A DNA stretch of 64,000 bases from positions 32,260 through 96,259 of the forward strand of contig DATHTO010000090.1 in the NCBI GenBank assembly GCA_035463115.1. The letters are read 5' to 3'. The translations under genes were made by a program, and so were the position numbers. This DNA comes from BPGL01 sp035463115 (lineage in GTDB: Bacteria > Actinomycetota > UBA4738 > HRBIN12). The notes below the pieces were generated by a model, which was not told the origin of the DNA, did no database searches, and saw only the letters and a list, made by a program, of their open reading frames with translations. Positions 9,372 through 18,674 of the stretch are shown piece by piece. Every line of letters starts with the position of its first letter. Within the stretch, counting starts at the first letter, position 1.

Positions 9372-10707
9372 GGATCTCCGGAACCACCTCGATCGGCTCG
9401 CGGATCGAACCGTCAGGGACCGCGACGACGATCCCATCGCTCGCCTCGACGGTGCTCGCCGACGGCGCGCCGCGAACCGCAGGATCGGCGCGCTGGTGCT
9501 GGCCCTCGCCGTCGCGATCGCCGGAACGGCCACCGCGATGACAGCCTTCGACGACGACGGCCACACCCTCGCCAACGATCCGTCACCGACCGGCGCCCCG
9601 GCATGGACGCCGCTCGACGTCCTGACGGTCTGGCCCGAGAACCCCGTGACGGCGCACGTGACCGATCCCCGGACGATCCAACGGTGGGTCGATCGAGGCG
9701 ACGCCGAGCTGCAGTGGCGCACCGATCCCGAAGAGGTCGTCCGGAGGTTCGCCGCGGTCGTGCTCGGCTGGAGCGACGTCACGGCGATCGCACGCGACGT
9801 CGAGGCGGTACCCACGGAAGGCGTCGCCGTGTTCGACATCACGCCGTGTCCACCCGCGAGCGTGTGCGATCTCGAAGGGCCAGCGCCGACGGTCTACCTC
9901 GTGCAACCTGCGAGCTCGGGAGTGGGCGGCATCTGGAGCGTGCAGCGCGTCAGAACCGACGGTCTCTGGATCCGGTTCCAGAGGTGGAACGATCCGTCGC
10001 TCTCGGCGGGCCGGCAGCTCGCGTTCGAGGCCGAGCTGCCCGTCGGGACCGATGCGCACATCGGCGTCGTCGCGTCGAACGGCTGTCGGATCGTCCAGGC
10101 CTTCGATCCCGGTCGCTCATCCGGTACGTCGTTCCTCGAGGTGCCGACCACCTCCGTCGAGGATGGGTGCAGCGACGCGGCCGTGGGCTACGCGTTCACG
10201 TATGCGCAGGCGTCGACGACCGTCCCCGTGGGTGACCCGTTGCTCGAGTCGGCCGCGATCGATCCGCCCTACCTGACGATCGCTCCTGTCGTGATCGATC
10301 TGGCTCCGCCGGAGCCGATCCCGAGGCCGACGCCGGCATGCGCAGCAGCCTCGCTCGGTCGCGTCGAGGTCCACATGCACGAGCTCGAGCTCATCACGTG
10401 TTCCAGATGGCCCGCCGAGACGCCGATCGAGCTGCGCTATCGGAGCTACGACCCCGAGATCCCGTACGGGCTCGCGTTGTACCCCGAGGCGTCGTGCGAC
10501 GGATCGGGGTGTGACAGAGGCGCATCGCTATGGCAGGTCGGACCGTCCGTCCGTGTCGAGGCGGTGTACCGCGTGCCGGCTCTCGAGCCGGGCGGGTACC
10601 TCTTGGTCGACCCGGTCCATCCCGTGACGACGTTCGCCGAGATCGACGTCCGATACGACGCGCAAGCGCACAGGTTCACGGGCCGCGCAACCGCAGCGTC
10701 CGCTTAG
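9364..10707 (+). CDS. Membrane-anchored protein, possible anti-sigma partner
   Basis: The 447-residue product has a short charged cytoplasmic N-terminus (residues 1-40, rich in Asp and Arg), one membrane segment (about 41-62, ALVLALAVAIAGTATAM) and a long outside domain of unknown fold with several cysteines (in CPPASVCDLE, SNGCRI, EDGCSD, CAAASL, CSRW, SCDGSGC), likely disulfide-bonded. Its start lies inside the end of the ECF sigma gene, an arrangement typical of sigma/anti-sigma pairs. I see no zinc-binding H-x3-C-x2-C motif, so the anti-sigma role rests on position and topology alone. Confidence 0.65.
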   Translation: MDEDLRNHLDRLADRTVRDRDDDPIARLDGARRRRAANRRIGALVLALAVAIAGTATAMTAFDDDGHTLANDPSPTGAPAWTPLDVLTVWPENPVTAHVTDPRTIQRWVDRGDAELQWRTDPEEVVRRFAAVVLGWSDVTAIARDVEAVPTEGVAVFDITPCPPASVCDLEGPAPTVYLVQPASSGVGGIWSVQRVRTDGLWIRFQRWNDPSLSAGRQLAFEAELPVGTDAHIGVVASNGCRIVQAFDPGRSSGTSFLEVPTTSVEDGCSDAAVGYAFTYAQASTTVPVGDPLLESAAIDPPYLTIAPVVIDLAPPEPIPRPTPACAAASLGRVEVHMHELELITCSRWPAETPIELRYRSYDPEIPYGLALYPEASCDGSGCDRGASLWQVGPSVRVEAVYRVPALEPGGYLLVDPVHPVTTFAEIDVRYDAQAHRFTGRATAASA

Positions 10708-10708
10708 C

Positions 10709-12145
10709 GTGGAAGGCGTGGCTCCTTCCGTCGCCGTCGTGCTGTTCACGCGTGACCTCCGGGTGCACGACCATCCGGCGCTGACCGCGGCGGTGAGCTC
10801 CGCCGAGCGGGTGGTTCCGTTGTTCGTGCTCGACCTCGCTCTCGTCGGGCGGTCGCCCAACCGGGAGCGGTTCCTCCTCGAGTCGCTCGCCGAACTCCAT
10901 CGCGCGCTCACCCATCTCGGCGGCGGTCTCCTCGTCCGTGAGGGAACGCCCGTCCGCGTCGTGCTCGACGTCGTCGCGGCCACCGGCGCGACATCCGTCC
11001 ACCTGACGAGCGACACGACCGCATACGCCGCGCGCCGTGCGTCGCTCCTCCGCGACGCGCTCGCCACGCACGGCGCCGAGCTGCACGTCCATCCCGGCAA
11101 CGCCGTGGGCGAGCCCGGCGAGGTCGCCCCGCCGGAGAAGGCCTCGTACGCGGTGTTCTCCCCGTACCACCGCGCGTGGGCGGCCGTCGCACGTCCCACC
11201 GTCCTCGACCCGCCCGACAGGATCACGCTCCCCGACGACGTCGACGCCACCGGTCCTCCTGGGGCCGATCGCGTCCGACCCGAGTCGATCGATCTTCCGC
11301 CGGGAGGGGAGAAGGCAGCGCGCCGACACGTCGACGCGTACCTGGCCGCCGACGTCCAGCGCTACGGCGAGCTCCGCAACGACCTCGCCGCCGACGCCAC
11401 GAGCCGCTTCTCGCCGTACCTGCGTTTCGGGTGCATCTCGGCGAACGAGCTCGTGCATCGCCTCGCCGGACTCGGCGGCACCGACGAGCTGATCCGTCAG
11501 CTGGCGTGGCGCGACTTCTACGGGCAGCTCCTGGCGGCCGACCCGTCGCTCACCCATCGGCCGCTCCGCGAGGCTCCGGGCGACGTACCCGAGCCACCCG
11601 CGAAGGAGGACGAGATCCTCGCCCGGTGGGAGGAAGGCCGCACCGGCATCCCGCTCGTCGACGCGGGGATGCGTCAGCTGCGCCGCGAGGGATGGATCCA
11701 CAACCGCGCGCGGATGGTCGTCGCGTCGTTCCTCACGCGCCGGCTCGGCGTTCCCTGGCAGCGCGGTTCCGATGTCTTCATGCGCTGGCTCGTCGACGGC
11801 GATCCCGCGAACAACGCCGGCGGATGGCAGTGGGTGGCGGGTACCGGCACCGACCCCCGCCGTTCCCGCTCCTTCAACCCTGTCCGTCAGGCCGAACGCT
11901 TCGATCCGGACGGCGCGTACATCGCGCGGTACGTCCGTGAGCTCGCCGACGTGCCCGTCCCGCTGCGCTTCGCTCCGTGGAAGGAGCCCACGACGCTGCG
12001 TGAGACGGGCTATCCGGCGCCGCTGATCGAGGTTCCGGCCGACGGAGTCGAACGGTCTGACCCGGGCGGACCTCCCTTCCACGCGGATGCGCCCGCGCGC
12101 CCGGGTCAGGCCTCTCTCTTCACGGAACGGAAGCGTCCGGCCTGA
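10709..12145 (+). CDS. phr: Deoxyribodipyrimidine photolyase
   Basis: Flavin-dependent DNA repair enzyme that reverses UV-induced pyrimidine dimers; 478 residues, the usual size of class I CPD photolyases. The N-terminal Rossmann domain starts with VVLFTRDLRVHDHPAL. The C-terminal FAD domain contains IRQLAWRDFYGQLL, GIPLVDAGMRQLRREGWIHNR, and the highly conserved DGDPANNAGGWQWVAGTGTD segment with the flavin-facing Asn and the electron-transfer tryptophans. FNPVRQAERFDPDGAYIARY is also standard. The start is GTG; a second GTG 9 bases later is possible. It follows the sigma operon by one base, and its last 26 bases overlap the oppositely oriented cation ATPase. Confidence 0.93.
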   Translation: MEGVAPSVAVVLFTRDLRVHDHPALTAAVSSAERVVPLFVLDLALVGRSPNRERFLLESLAELHRALTHLGGGLLVREGTPVRVVLDVVAATGATSVHLTSDTTAYAARRASLLRDALATHGAELHVHPGNAVGEPGEVAPPEKASYAVFSPYHRAWAAVARPTVLDPPDRITLPDDVDATGPPGADRVRPESIDLPPGGEKAARRHVDAYLAADVQRYGELRNDLAADATSRFSPYLRFGCISANELVHRLAGLGGTDELIRQLAWRDFYGQLLAADPSLTHRPLREAPGDVPEPPAKEDEILARWEEGRTGIPLVDAGMRQLRREGWIHNRARMVVASFLTRRLGVPWQRGSDVFMRWLVDGDPANNAGGWQWVAGTGTDPRRSRSFNPVRQAERFDPDGAYIARYVRELADVPVPLRFAPWKEPTTLRETGYPAPLIEVPADGVERSDPGGPPFHADAPARPGQASLFTERKRPA

Positions 12146-14909
12146 TCGCGGCGCCTCGCGCGCGGAACCGCTTCTCGACGGCGACCATCGGAACCACGCT
12201 CGCGCCCACGAGCACCGCGAACGCCATCTGGCGCAGCGAGATCGGGGCCGTGTCGAACACCGCCTGCATGAAGGGCGCGTAGACGAACCCGAGCTGCAGC
12301 ACCGTGATCGCCGCGATGCCGAGGAGGACCGCGGGGTTCGAGAAGAACCCGACGCGGACGGAGCCACGGAGCGTCCGGCTCTGCAGGAGGTAGAACACCT
12401 GGAACGCGATCACGGTCGTCACCGCCATCGTCTGCGCGTCGGCGATCGCGACCTCGTGGCCGACGCCGGCGTCGAGCTGCGTCCGGTACTCCCACCACGA
12501 CACGGCCACCGCGCCCGCCGCCATCAGCGTCGCGACGAGCGCCGTGCGGGCCACGACGAACCTCGACAGCGGCGAGGCGCCGGGCGTGCGGGGCGCGCGG
12601 CGCATCGCGTCGGGTTCGGCGACCTCGAACGCGAGCGGCACCGCCAACGCCACCGACGCGACGAGGTTGATCCAGAGGATCTGCGTCGGCTGGATCGGGA
12701 GCAGCAGCTCACCCGTGACGGCGTCGAACGGGAAGAACGCCACGGCGAACAGCAGGATCAAGGCGAGCCCCAGGTTCGTCGGCAGGATGAACGCGAGCGA
12801 CTTCACGAGGTTGTCGAACACGCGTCGGCCTTCCTCCACCGCAGCCTCGATCGTCGCGAAGTTGTCGTCGGTGAGGACGACGTCCGCCGTCTCCTTCGTA
12901 ACCGACGTTCCCGTGATCCCCATCGCGACGCCGATGTCGGCCTGCGCGAGCGCCGGCGCGTCGTTCGTCCCGTCGCCGGTCATCGCGACGACCTCGCTCC
13001 GTCGCTGGAGCGCTCGGACGAGCCGCAGCTTGTGTTCCGGCGCGACGCGGGCGAAGACGTCGGTCGTCGTCACGACGCGGTCGAGCTCGGCGTCGTCCAT
13101 CGCGGCGAGCTCCGGACCGGTCACGGCCGTTCCGGAGAGACCGAGCTGACGGCCGATCGCCGTGGCGGTGGCCCCGTGGTCGCCCGTGATCATCTTCACG
13201 GTGATCCCGGCGTCGTGGCACGCCTGCACCGCGGCGATCGCCTCGGTCCGTGGGGGATCCATCATCGCGACGAGTCCGCCGAACCCGAGCCCGTCGAGAT
13301 CTGCCACGGCGAGCGAGCCGCGGTCGGCCTTCCGCGTCCCGACCGCGAGGACCCGGAGCCCCTCGGCGGCCAGCCGCTCGACGTCCGCGAGCACCGCGTC
13401 CCGATCGACCTCCGTCCCGTCGCTCCACCTCGACGACCTCGCGAGGATCGCTTCGGGGGAACCCTTCACGACGATCCGCCTGCCGTCGTCGCCGTCGACG
13501 AGCGCCGCCATCAGCTGGAGGTCGGCGTCGAACGGCACCTCGGCGATCCGGGGCCACCGGCGTTCGAGCGCCGCGGCGTCGAGCCCGGCCTTCGCGCCGG
13601 CGACGACGATCGCGCCCTCCGTCGGGTCGCCGTTGATCGTCCAGCGCTCGTCGCGCCGCTCGAGCGTGGCATCGCTCGCGAGCATCGCGTCGCGGAGCAG
13701 GTTCAGCGTCGTGTTCGGGACCTCCGCCACCCGATCACGCTCGTCGGGAGCGCGGAACGCGCCGTCGGGTTCGTATCCGACGCCGTCCACGGCAAGCTCC
13801 GCGTCGTGCGTCACGATGCGGCGCACCGCCATCTCGTTCCGTGTCAGCGTGCCGGTCTTGTCGGAGCAGATCACGGTCGTGCTGCCGAGCGTCTCGATCG
13901 CGGGGAGCGAACGCACGATCGCGCGACGGTTGGCCATCCGACGCACGCCGATCGCGAGCGCCACCGTGACGATCGCGGGGAGACCTTCGGGGATCGCTCC
14001 GACGGCGAGCGAGATCGCGAAGATCGCGGAATCGGCGAGCCCTTCGGCGACGCTCGCTCCGCGATCGACCGCTCGGAACGTGCCCAACGCCAGCATCCCC
14101 ACGGCGAGCACCAGCACCCCGATCGAGATCACGCGCCCGACGCGCCCGAGCGCCCGCGTCAGCGGCGTCTCCAGCTCGACGACGTCGTCGAGCATCGCCG
14201 AGACCTTGCCGAGCTCGGTGTCGGCACCTGTCGCCACCACGACGGCGGTCGCCGATCCCGTCGCGGCGAGCGTGCCGCCGAAGACCATCGACGTGCGATC
14301 GCCGAGGGGGTCGTCGGCTCCGACGGGATCCGTCGCCTTGCGCACCGGCACGGACTCGCCCGTCAGCGTCGCTTCGTCGACCGCGAGGTTCGACGCCGCG
14401 AGCAGTCGCACGTCGGCCGGTCCCTTGTCCCCCGCGGCGAGCCGCACGACGTCGCCCGGGACGAGCGTCGCCACGGGCACGCGCGACGCTCGGCCGTCCC
14501 GTACGACGGTCGTCTCCTCGGGGACCATCGCCGCCAAGGCCTCGATCGCCTTGCCGGCTCGGTACTCCTGCACGAACCCGACGATCGTGTTGAGCACGAC
14601 CACCGCGGCGACGACGATCCCGTCGTCCACCTTTCCGAGCAGGAGCGCCAGCGCCGCCGCCCCGATCAGCACCCAGATCAGCGGCTCGTCGATCTGACGC
14701 CACAACACCGTCCACGCGCGAGGGCCGCCGCGGCGCTCGATCGTGTTGGGTCCGATCGATCGCAGGCGGTCGGCGGCCTCCTCCGTGCTGAGGCCGTCGG
14801 TCGACGACTCGAGCCGAGCGAGCACCCGGTCGGCGGGTTCCGCATGCCACGGGAGCGGCGCGCTCGTGTCCCCGCGTGGTCCGGGCGGTTCGACTGTCGT
14901 CGTGGGCAT
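12120..14909 (-). CDS. P-type cation-transporting ATPase (P2 type)
   Basis: Integral membrane ion pump of 929 residues. It has an N-terminal cation-ATPase cap with WHAEPADRVLARLES, an actuator domain containing DEATLTGES, the phosphorylation site CSDKTGTLT (Asp350), the nucleotide-binding domain and the hinge VAMTGDGTNDAPAL. About ten membrane segments are visible: four before the phosphorylation domain, and the cluster near the C-terminus. Segment four has VGAIPEGLPA, the PEGL signature of Ca2+/Na+/K+-type P2 pumps rather than the CPC of heavy-metal pumps. The ATG has GGGAAC upstream. The ion cannot be fixed from sequence; Ca2+ is the usual guess for this type. Confidence 0.92.
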   Translation of the reverse strand: MPTTTVEPPGPRGDTSAPLPWHAEPADRVLARLESSTDGLSTEEAADRLRSIGPNTIERRGGPRAWTVLWRQIDEPLIWVLIGAAALALLLGKVDDGIVVAAVVVLNTIVGFVQEYRAGKAIEALAAMVPEETTVVRDGRASRVPVATLVPGDVVRLAAGDKGPADVRLLAASNLAVDEATLTGESVPVRKATDPVGADDPLGDRTSMVFGGTLAATGSATAVVVATGADTELGKVSAMLDDVVELETPLTRALGRVGRVISIGVLVLAVGMLALGTFRAVDRGASVAEGLADSAIFAISLAVGAIPEGLPAIVTVALAIGVRRMANRRAIVRSLPAIETLGSTTVICSDKTGTLTRNEMAVRRIVTHDAELAVDGVGYEPDGAFRAPDERDRVAEVPNTTLNLLRDAMLASDATLERRDERWTINGDPTEGAIVVAGAKAGLDAAALERRWPRIAEVPFDADLQLMAALVDGDDGRRIVVKGSPEAILARSSRWSDGTEVDRDAVLADVERLAAEGLRVLAVGTRKADRGSLAVADLDGLGFGGLVAMMDPPRTEAIAAVQACHDAGITVKMITGDHGATATAIGRQLGLSGTAVTGPELAAMDDAELDRVVTTTDVFARVAPEHKLRLVRALQRRSEVVAMTGDGTNDAPALAQADIGVAMGITGTSVTKETADVVLTDDNFATIEAAVEEGRRVFDNLVKSLAFILPTNLGLALILLFAVAFFPFDAVTGELLLPIQPTQILWINLVASVALAVPLAFEVAEPDAMRRAPRTPGASPLSRFVVARTALVATLMAAGAVAVSWWEYRTQLDAGVGHEVAIADAQTMAVTTVIAFQVFYLLQSRTLRGSVRVGFFSNPAVLLGIAAITVLQLGFVYAPFMQAVFDTAPISLRQMAFAVLVGASVVPMVAVEKRFRARGAAIRPDASVP

Positions 14910-15072
14910 CGGTGGTCGTTCCCGGTCCTGTCTCGATGGTCGCCGTCGCTGGCAGAGCCAGCATGCGTGCGATGGGGCGAGGGAGGCAGCGGTCCCGGTC
15001 GGACGCGAACCCGTCCGGTGCTTGCCGACGCTCGGCAATCCCCTTCGGCGGCAGCGCGCGCGCCGTCGTCGC

Positions 15073-16251
15073 TCAGGCGTCGCCGAGGAGCTTGCGGCCG
15101 CGTGCGGCGAGCTCGAGGACGAAGCGGTCGTCGGCGTCCGTCGGATCGAGGCCGGTGTGCTTCTCGATGGCCGACAGGCGGTAGGTCACCGCACGCGGGC
15201 TCAGGAACAGCCGGCGTGCGGTCGCGGTGATGTTGCCCGACTCCGCGACGTAGGCGTCGATCGTCTCGAGGAGCGGGCCGCGCCCGCCCCGTGCGGCGTC
15301 GAGCCCTCCGAGGACGTCGTCGACGACCGACCGCAGCGCCGTCGGGTCCCGTGCGAGCAGATGGAAGGGACGGAGCTCCTCCCACCGAACCGTCGCGTCG
15401 TCGGAACCCAGGCGCTCCGCGAGCCGCAGCGTCTCGACGGCGAGCCGGAACGATCGTGCCGGTCCGAAGGGGCCCTCTTCCGGCGGGCCGATCGCGAGCC
15501 GCCACTCGCGCTCGGCCGTTTCTTCGAGGAACCCCGCGAGCTTCGTCGCCGCGTCGGCCTCGCGCTCGGGGAAGACGCAGACGAGCAGCCGATCCTTCGT
15601 CGTGACGATCACGTCCTGGCTACCGAACCGCGAGAACACCTGGGATCCGACCCATCCCAGAACGGGGCCGGGATCGTCGGAGGCGCGCGTCGCTTCGGCG
15701 ACCACCACCCGATGCGCCGCCGACAGGTTGAGTCCGAACGACTCGGCCGTGGCTTCGAGCCGATCCGGATCCCCGACGCCGGCGAGCAGGTCGTCGACGA
15801 ACTCGCGCCGGGCTGACTCCTCGCGCCGGATCGCGATCCGCTGGGCCTCGACGTAGCCGTGCGCGAGCGCCGCGACGGCGTCGTCCGCGGCACGCAGCAC
15901 GATCTCGCCGAGCTGGGCCAGGGCCGGGCCGCTCGCGTCTGGCGCGGCGTCGGCGATCGAACGCCACAGCCGCCACGACGCGCTGAGGTACAGGTCGACG
16001 GCCGCGGGCAGCGGCACACCGGCGATCGCTGCGCGTTCGCCCGTCTCTCGGAACCGCTCGAGCGCGCCGGGCGCAGGCGGCCGCCCCGATCCGGCCGCTC
16101 CGATCACGACCTGCAGGTAGTCGGACAGCAGTTCCGCGTCGACGCCTGCGTCGCTCGCGGCTCCCTCGGCGATCTGGTCGAGGGACCGCTCGGCCGCGCG
16201 GGTCATCGCCTCGAGCTCGCGGAGGGTCGGGATCAGGCGTTCATCGGCCAC
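15073..16251 (-). CDS. PucR-like transcriptional regulator
   Basis: A 392-residue regulator with the C-terminal PucR helix-turn-helix (about residues 330-385): LLETIDAYVAESGNITATARRLFLSPRAVTYRLSAIEKHTGLDP is the standard signature. The middle resembles the GGDEF-like CdaR domain found in this family, and the N-terminal 150 residues are helical without a recognised ligand domain. The GTG start at 16251 is chosen because the frame upstream becomes low-complexity; there is no strong ribosome site, and another GTG 18 bases upstream is possible. Targets are unknown. The neighbouring ATPase is transcribed the same way 163 bases downstream. Confidence 0.82.
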   Translation of the reverse strand: MADERLIPTLRELEAMTRAAERSLDQIAEGAASDAGVDAELLSDYLQVVIGAAGSGRPPAPGALERFRETGERAAIAGVPLPAAVDLYLSASWRLWRSIADAAPDASGPALAQLGEIVLRAADDAVAALAHGYVEAQRIAIRREESARREFVDDLLAGVGDPDRLEATAESFGLNLSAAHRVVVAEATRASDDPGPVLGWVGSQVFSRFGSQDVIVTTKDRLLVCVFPEREADAATKLAGFLEETAEREWRLAIGPPEEGPFGPARSFRLAVETLRLAERLGSDDATVRWEELRPFHLLARDPTALRSVVDDVLGGLDAARGGRGPLLETIDAYVAESGNITATARRLFLSPRAVTYRLSAIEKHTGLDPTDADDRFVLELAARGRKLLGDA

Positions 16252-16413
16252 CGAGCCAGTCTCGCGCACGGAACCGGGCGACGACCGGGCCGAACGACCG
16301 GGATCCGGAAGCGCAGAGGTTCCGTTCCCGTCCGGATCGTTTCGTGGTGGTCGCGACCGATGGCCGACATCGTGTCGATCGTTGGAAGACAGCCCGACCG
16401 GAAGGACGGATCG

Positions 16414-16686
16414 ATGAAGTGCCCGACATGCGGAGAAACGCTCTCGATGACGGAACGCCACGGCGTCGAGGTCGACTACTGCCCTCAGTGCCGTGGCACG
16501 TGGCTCGACCGAGGCGAGCTCGACCGGATCATCGAGGCCGCTCGTGGGGTGGCGGCGCCCCCTGCGCCCGCGCCCGCAACGCCGCCATCCCTCGATCGTT
16601 CCTGGCCCGACGACCGCGGTGACCGTGGGGACCCGCCGCGCAAGAAGCGCTCGCGCCTGGCGGACCTGCTGGAGTTCGGCGACTGA
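16414..16686 (+). CDS. TFIIB-type zinc-ribbon protein
   Basis: A 90-residue protein whose N-terminal 45 residues form a zinc ribbon: MKCPTCGE and DYCPQCRGTWLDRGELD, with two CxxC pairs. The WLDRGEL segment is the hallmark of the zf-TFIIB (COG3809) family. A Pro/Ala-rich linker and a basic tail (PPRKKRSRLADLLEFGD) follow. The ATG is preceded by GGAAGGA at about 7 bases. Members of this family are common in bacteria but their role is not established. Confidence 0.88.
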   Translation: MKCPTCGETLSMTERHGVEVDYCPQCRGTWLDRGELDRIIEAARGVAAPPAPAPATPPSLDRSWPDDRGDRGDPPRKKRSRLADLLEFGD

Positions 16687-16691
16687 CCGGC

Positions 16692-17618
16692 TCAGTCCTC
16701 GGTCGCGAGCGGCACGTCGAGCAGGTCGCCGAGCTCGCGAGCGTTCCGCACCGCGAAGTCGCGGTAGCAGTTGTTCATCAGAACGTGCGTCTCGCGCGTC
16801 TGCGACGCGAGCTCGCCGATCTTCGGCACCCATTCCTCGAGCTCGTCCGTCGTGTAGTCGTAGCGGAACCGTTCGCTCGCCGTCTCGCTCTTCGTCGTCC
16901 ATGCTTTCGGATCGCGGCCGTGGAAACGCACCATCGAGAGATCGTCGGCGGTCGCCGCGGCGATCGGTGGGAGCGACGAGTCGAACCCCTGCGGCATGTC
17001 GACGCAGACGTACGGCAGGTTGCGTTCGGATAGGAACGACAGCGTCTCCTCGACGTTGCGCTCCTCCATCCAGCTCTTGTGACGGAACTCCACGGCGATC
17101 CGGTAGTCCGGCAGGCGGTCGACGATCTCGTCGATGTACGCCTTGTTCTTGCGCGCGATCGTGAACCATTGCGGGAACTGGAACAGCACGGCGCCCAGCT
17201 TGCCCGCCGAGTGCAGGGGATAGAGCGCCAACCGGAACCGCTCCCACACCTCCTCGACCGCTCCATCCGGAATGTTGTCCCGGTAGATCCGTCGCTTCTC
17301 GAGCGCGTCCGCCGGAAGGGCTGCCTTCACTTCCCTATAGAGCGATTCGGGCTTCGTGGGATGTCCGGTCAGGAGCGAGTACGCCTTGATGTTGAAGGTG
17401 AAGTCCGAGGGCGTGCGCTCGATCCACAGCACCGAGTTCTTCTCGCTGGGTGGGAAGTAGTACGTCGAGTCGACCTCGACGAGCGGGAACCGGGATGCGT
17501 AGAAGCGCAGGCGCTGCTCGGCGGTCTTCGCCTCGGGCGGATAGAAGTGTCCGTCCTTGATCAGCGTCGGATCCGTCCACGACGACGTCCCGAGCCGGAT
17601 GCGGCCGGAGTCGGCCAT
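16692..17618 (-). CDS. DUF72 family protein
   Basis: A 308-residue TIM-barrel-like protein of the DUF72 (YecE-like) family. It begins with the family's IRLGTSSWTD and contains FYPPEAKT, VEVDSTYYFPPS, FNIKAYSLLTGHP, LFQFPQWF and AVEFRHKSW, all family hallmarks; MVRFHGRD and HVLMNNCYRDFAVRNA close the barrel. The biochemical function of DUF72 is unknown. It is followed downstream of its divergent zinc-ribbon neighbour by only 5 bases, tail to tail. It is preceded on the same strand by the PGPGW gene 6 bases away, suggesting one transcript. Confidence 0.9.
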   Translation of the reverse strand: MADSGRIRLGTSSWTDPTLIKDGHFYPPEAKTAEQRLRFYASRFPLVEVDSTYYFPPSEKNSVLWIERTPSDFTFNIKAYSLLTGHPTKPESLYREVKAALPADALEKRRIYRDNIPDGAVEEVWERFRLALYPLHSAGKLGAVLFQFPQWFTIARKNKAYIDEIVDRLPDYRIAVEFRHKSWMEERNVEETLSFLSERNLPYVCVDMPQGFDSSLPPIAAATADDLSMVRFHGRDPKAWTTKSETASERFRYDYTTDELEEWVPKIGELASQTRETHVLMNNCYRDFAVRNARELGDLLDVPLATED

Positions 17619-17624
17619 CGAGGA

Positions 17625-18050
17625 TCAGGCTGCGGGACCGTCGGGGGAGGCCGTGTCCGCCTCGTCGGACTTGCCGGTCTTCTTGCGGAGGACGGCGTCC
17701 TTGGCCTCCTCGGCCTTGCGCTTGGCGGTCGCGAGCATCCTCTGGGCCCACACGTACTCGGTCGAGAGGATGCCGAGGCCGAGGAAGATGAGCAGCCACC
17801 CCGGACCGGGGAGCACCAGCAGGGCGACCCCTGCGAGGAGCACCGAGAAGCCGGCGATCGTAACGGCGACGCGCTTGCCGTTGCGGCGGATGAAGTCCCA
17901 GACGACCGCGAGAGGCGCGAGCGGAACCCGATCCTCCCACTCGGCCTGGACGCGGGCATCGTCGCGGAAATCCTCGAACGCGGCCGTCGCGTCGCGTTCC
18001 TCAGGGTCGTCGCCCCACACGCCGTGATCGTGGCGGAGGTGATGCGTCAT
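17625..18050 (-). CDS. PGPGW-motif membrane protein
   Basis: A 141-residue protein with an acidic cytoplasmic N-terminus, two membrane segments (about residues 60-95), and a basic, Lys-rich C-terminal helix (QRMLATAKRKAEEAKDAVLRKK). The hairpin between the segments reads LPGPGWLLIFLGLGIL, the PGPGW signature of a small actinobacterial transmembrane family. No enzymatic function is known. It lies between the DsbA-like gene and the DUF72 gene with short gaps (15 and 6 bases), so the three are probably cotranscribed. Confidence 0.87.
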   Translation of the reverse strand: MTHHLRHDHGVWGDDPEERDATAAFEDFRDDARVQAEWEDRVPLAPLAVVWDFIRRNGKRVAVTIAGFSVLLAGVALLVLPGPGWLLIFLGLGILSTEYVWAQRMLATAKRKAEEAKDAVLRKKTGKSDEADTASPDGPAA

Positions 18051-18065
18051 AGGAGCATCAGTCTC

Positions 18066-18674
18066 TCACGACCCGTCCGTTCGGCGTCCCCCGGGTGGGA
18101 CGTCACGGGGCCATCTCTTGAGCTCGAAGAGGTCCGGGCGCTCGGCGAACCTGCGGACGTCTTCCCAGAGCGCGAGGGCGTCACTGCCGGTGGGTGCGTT
18201 CGCGACGATCGGCCCATAGACGACCTTGTGGTCGGCGATGCCGAGGGTCGGCACGCCGAAGACGTCGAGCTGCCGGGCCGCGTGATGTTCCGCGATCAGC
18301 GCGTCGCCGAGATCGACGCGGGCCACGGCTTCGGCGAGGAGATGTCCGAGCCCGGCTGCCTCGGCCGCGTCGCTGAGGACCGCGTCGGACGGCTCGAGCT
18401 TCCGCTCGTGGAGGCGTTCCCCGAGAGCGACGAAGAGTGCCTCGAACGCCGGAGCGCCCAACCGTTCCCGTGCGTGCGCGAGGGCGACCAGCGCAGGGCC
18501 GTGTCGCGGGGCGGCGTCGGCGAACGGTGTTCCCGCCGGAGAGCTGTTCACCTCGAGGCTGAAGAGCCTCCATGTAAGGCGGATCCGCTCGAGGCGTCGC
18601 AGCTCGAGGAGCCACCGAACCGTCTGCCATGCCCAAGGACATGAGGGGTCGACCCAGACACGAACCTCCGTCAT
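18066..18674 (-). CDS. DsbA-like thiol oxidoreductase (mycothiol-dependent reductase family)
   Basis: A 202-residue thioredoxin-fold protein. It begins EVRVWVDPSCPWAWQTVRWL; relatives such as mycobacterial Rv2466c carry CPWC at this place, but here the second cysteine is Ala, leaving a single-thiol CPWA site. FGVPTLGIADHKVVYGP is the cis-proline region with G-V-P-T. Helical insert residues 60-150 fit the DsbA family. The missing resolving cysteine would fit use of an external low-molecular-weight thiol. Its ATG overlaps the stop of a possible 24-residue upstream reading frame as ATGA. Confidence 0.8.
   Translation of the reverse strand: MTEVRVWVDPSCPWAWQTVRWLLELRRLERIRLTWRLFSLEVNSSPAGTPFADAAPRHGPALVALAHARERLGAPAFEALFVALGERLHERKLEPSDAVLSDAAEAAGLGHLLAEAVARVDLGDALIAEHHAARQLDVFGVPTLGIADHKVVYGPIVANAPTGSDALALWEDVRRFAERPDLFELKRWPRDVPPGGRRTDGS

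Noticed and set aside
14910..15072. Spacer between the cation ATPase and PucR-like genes
   Set aside because: Examined for small genes, riboswitch or terminator; nothing convincing seen. Upstream extension of the ATPase frame here lacks conserved features.
12087..15230. Very long open frame antisense to the cation ATPase (1047 codons)
   Set aside because: Composition is Arg/Asp/His-rich without domains; long antisense frames arise from G/C third positions in this genome. The P-type ATPase on the other strand is certain.
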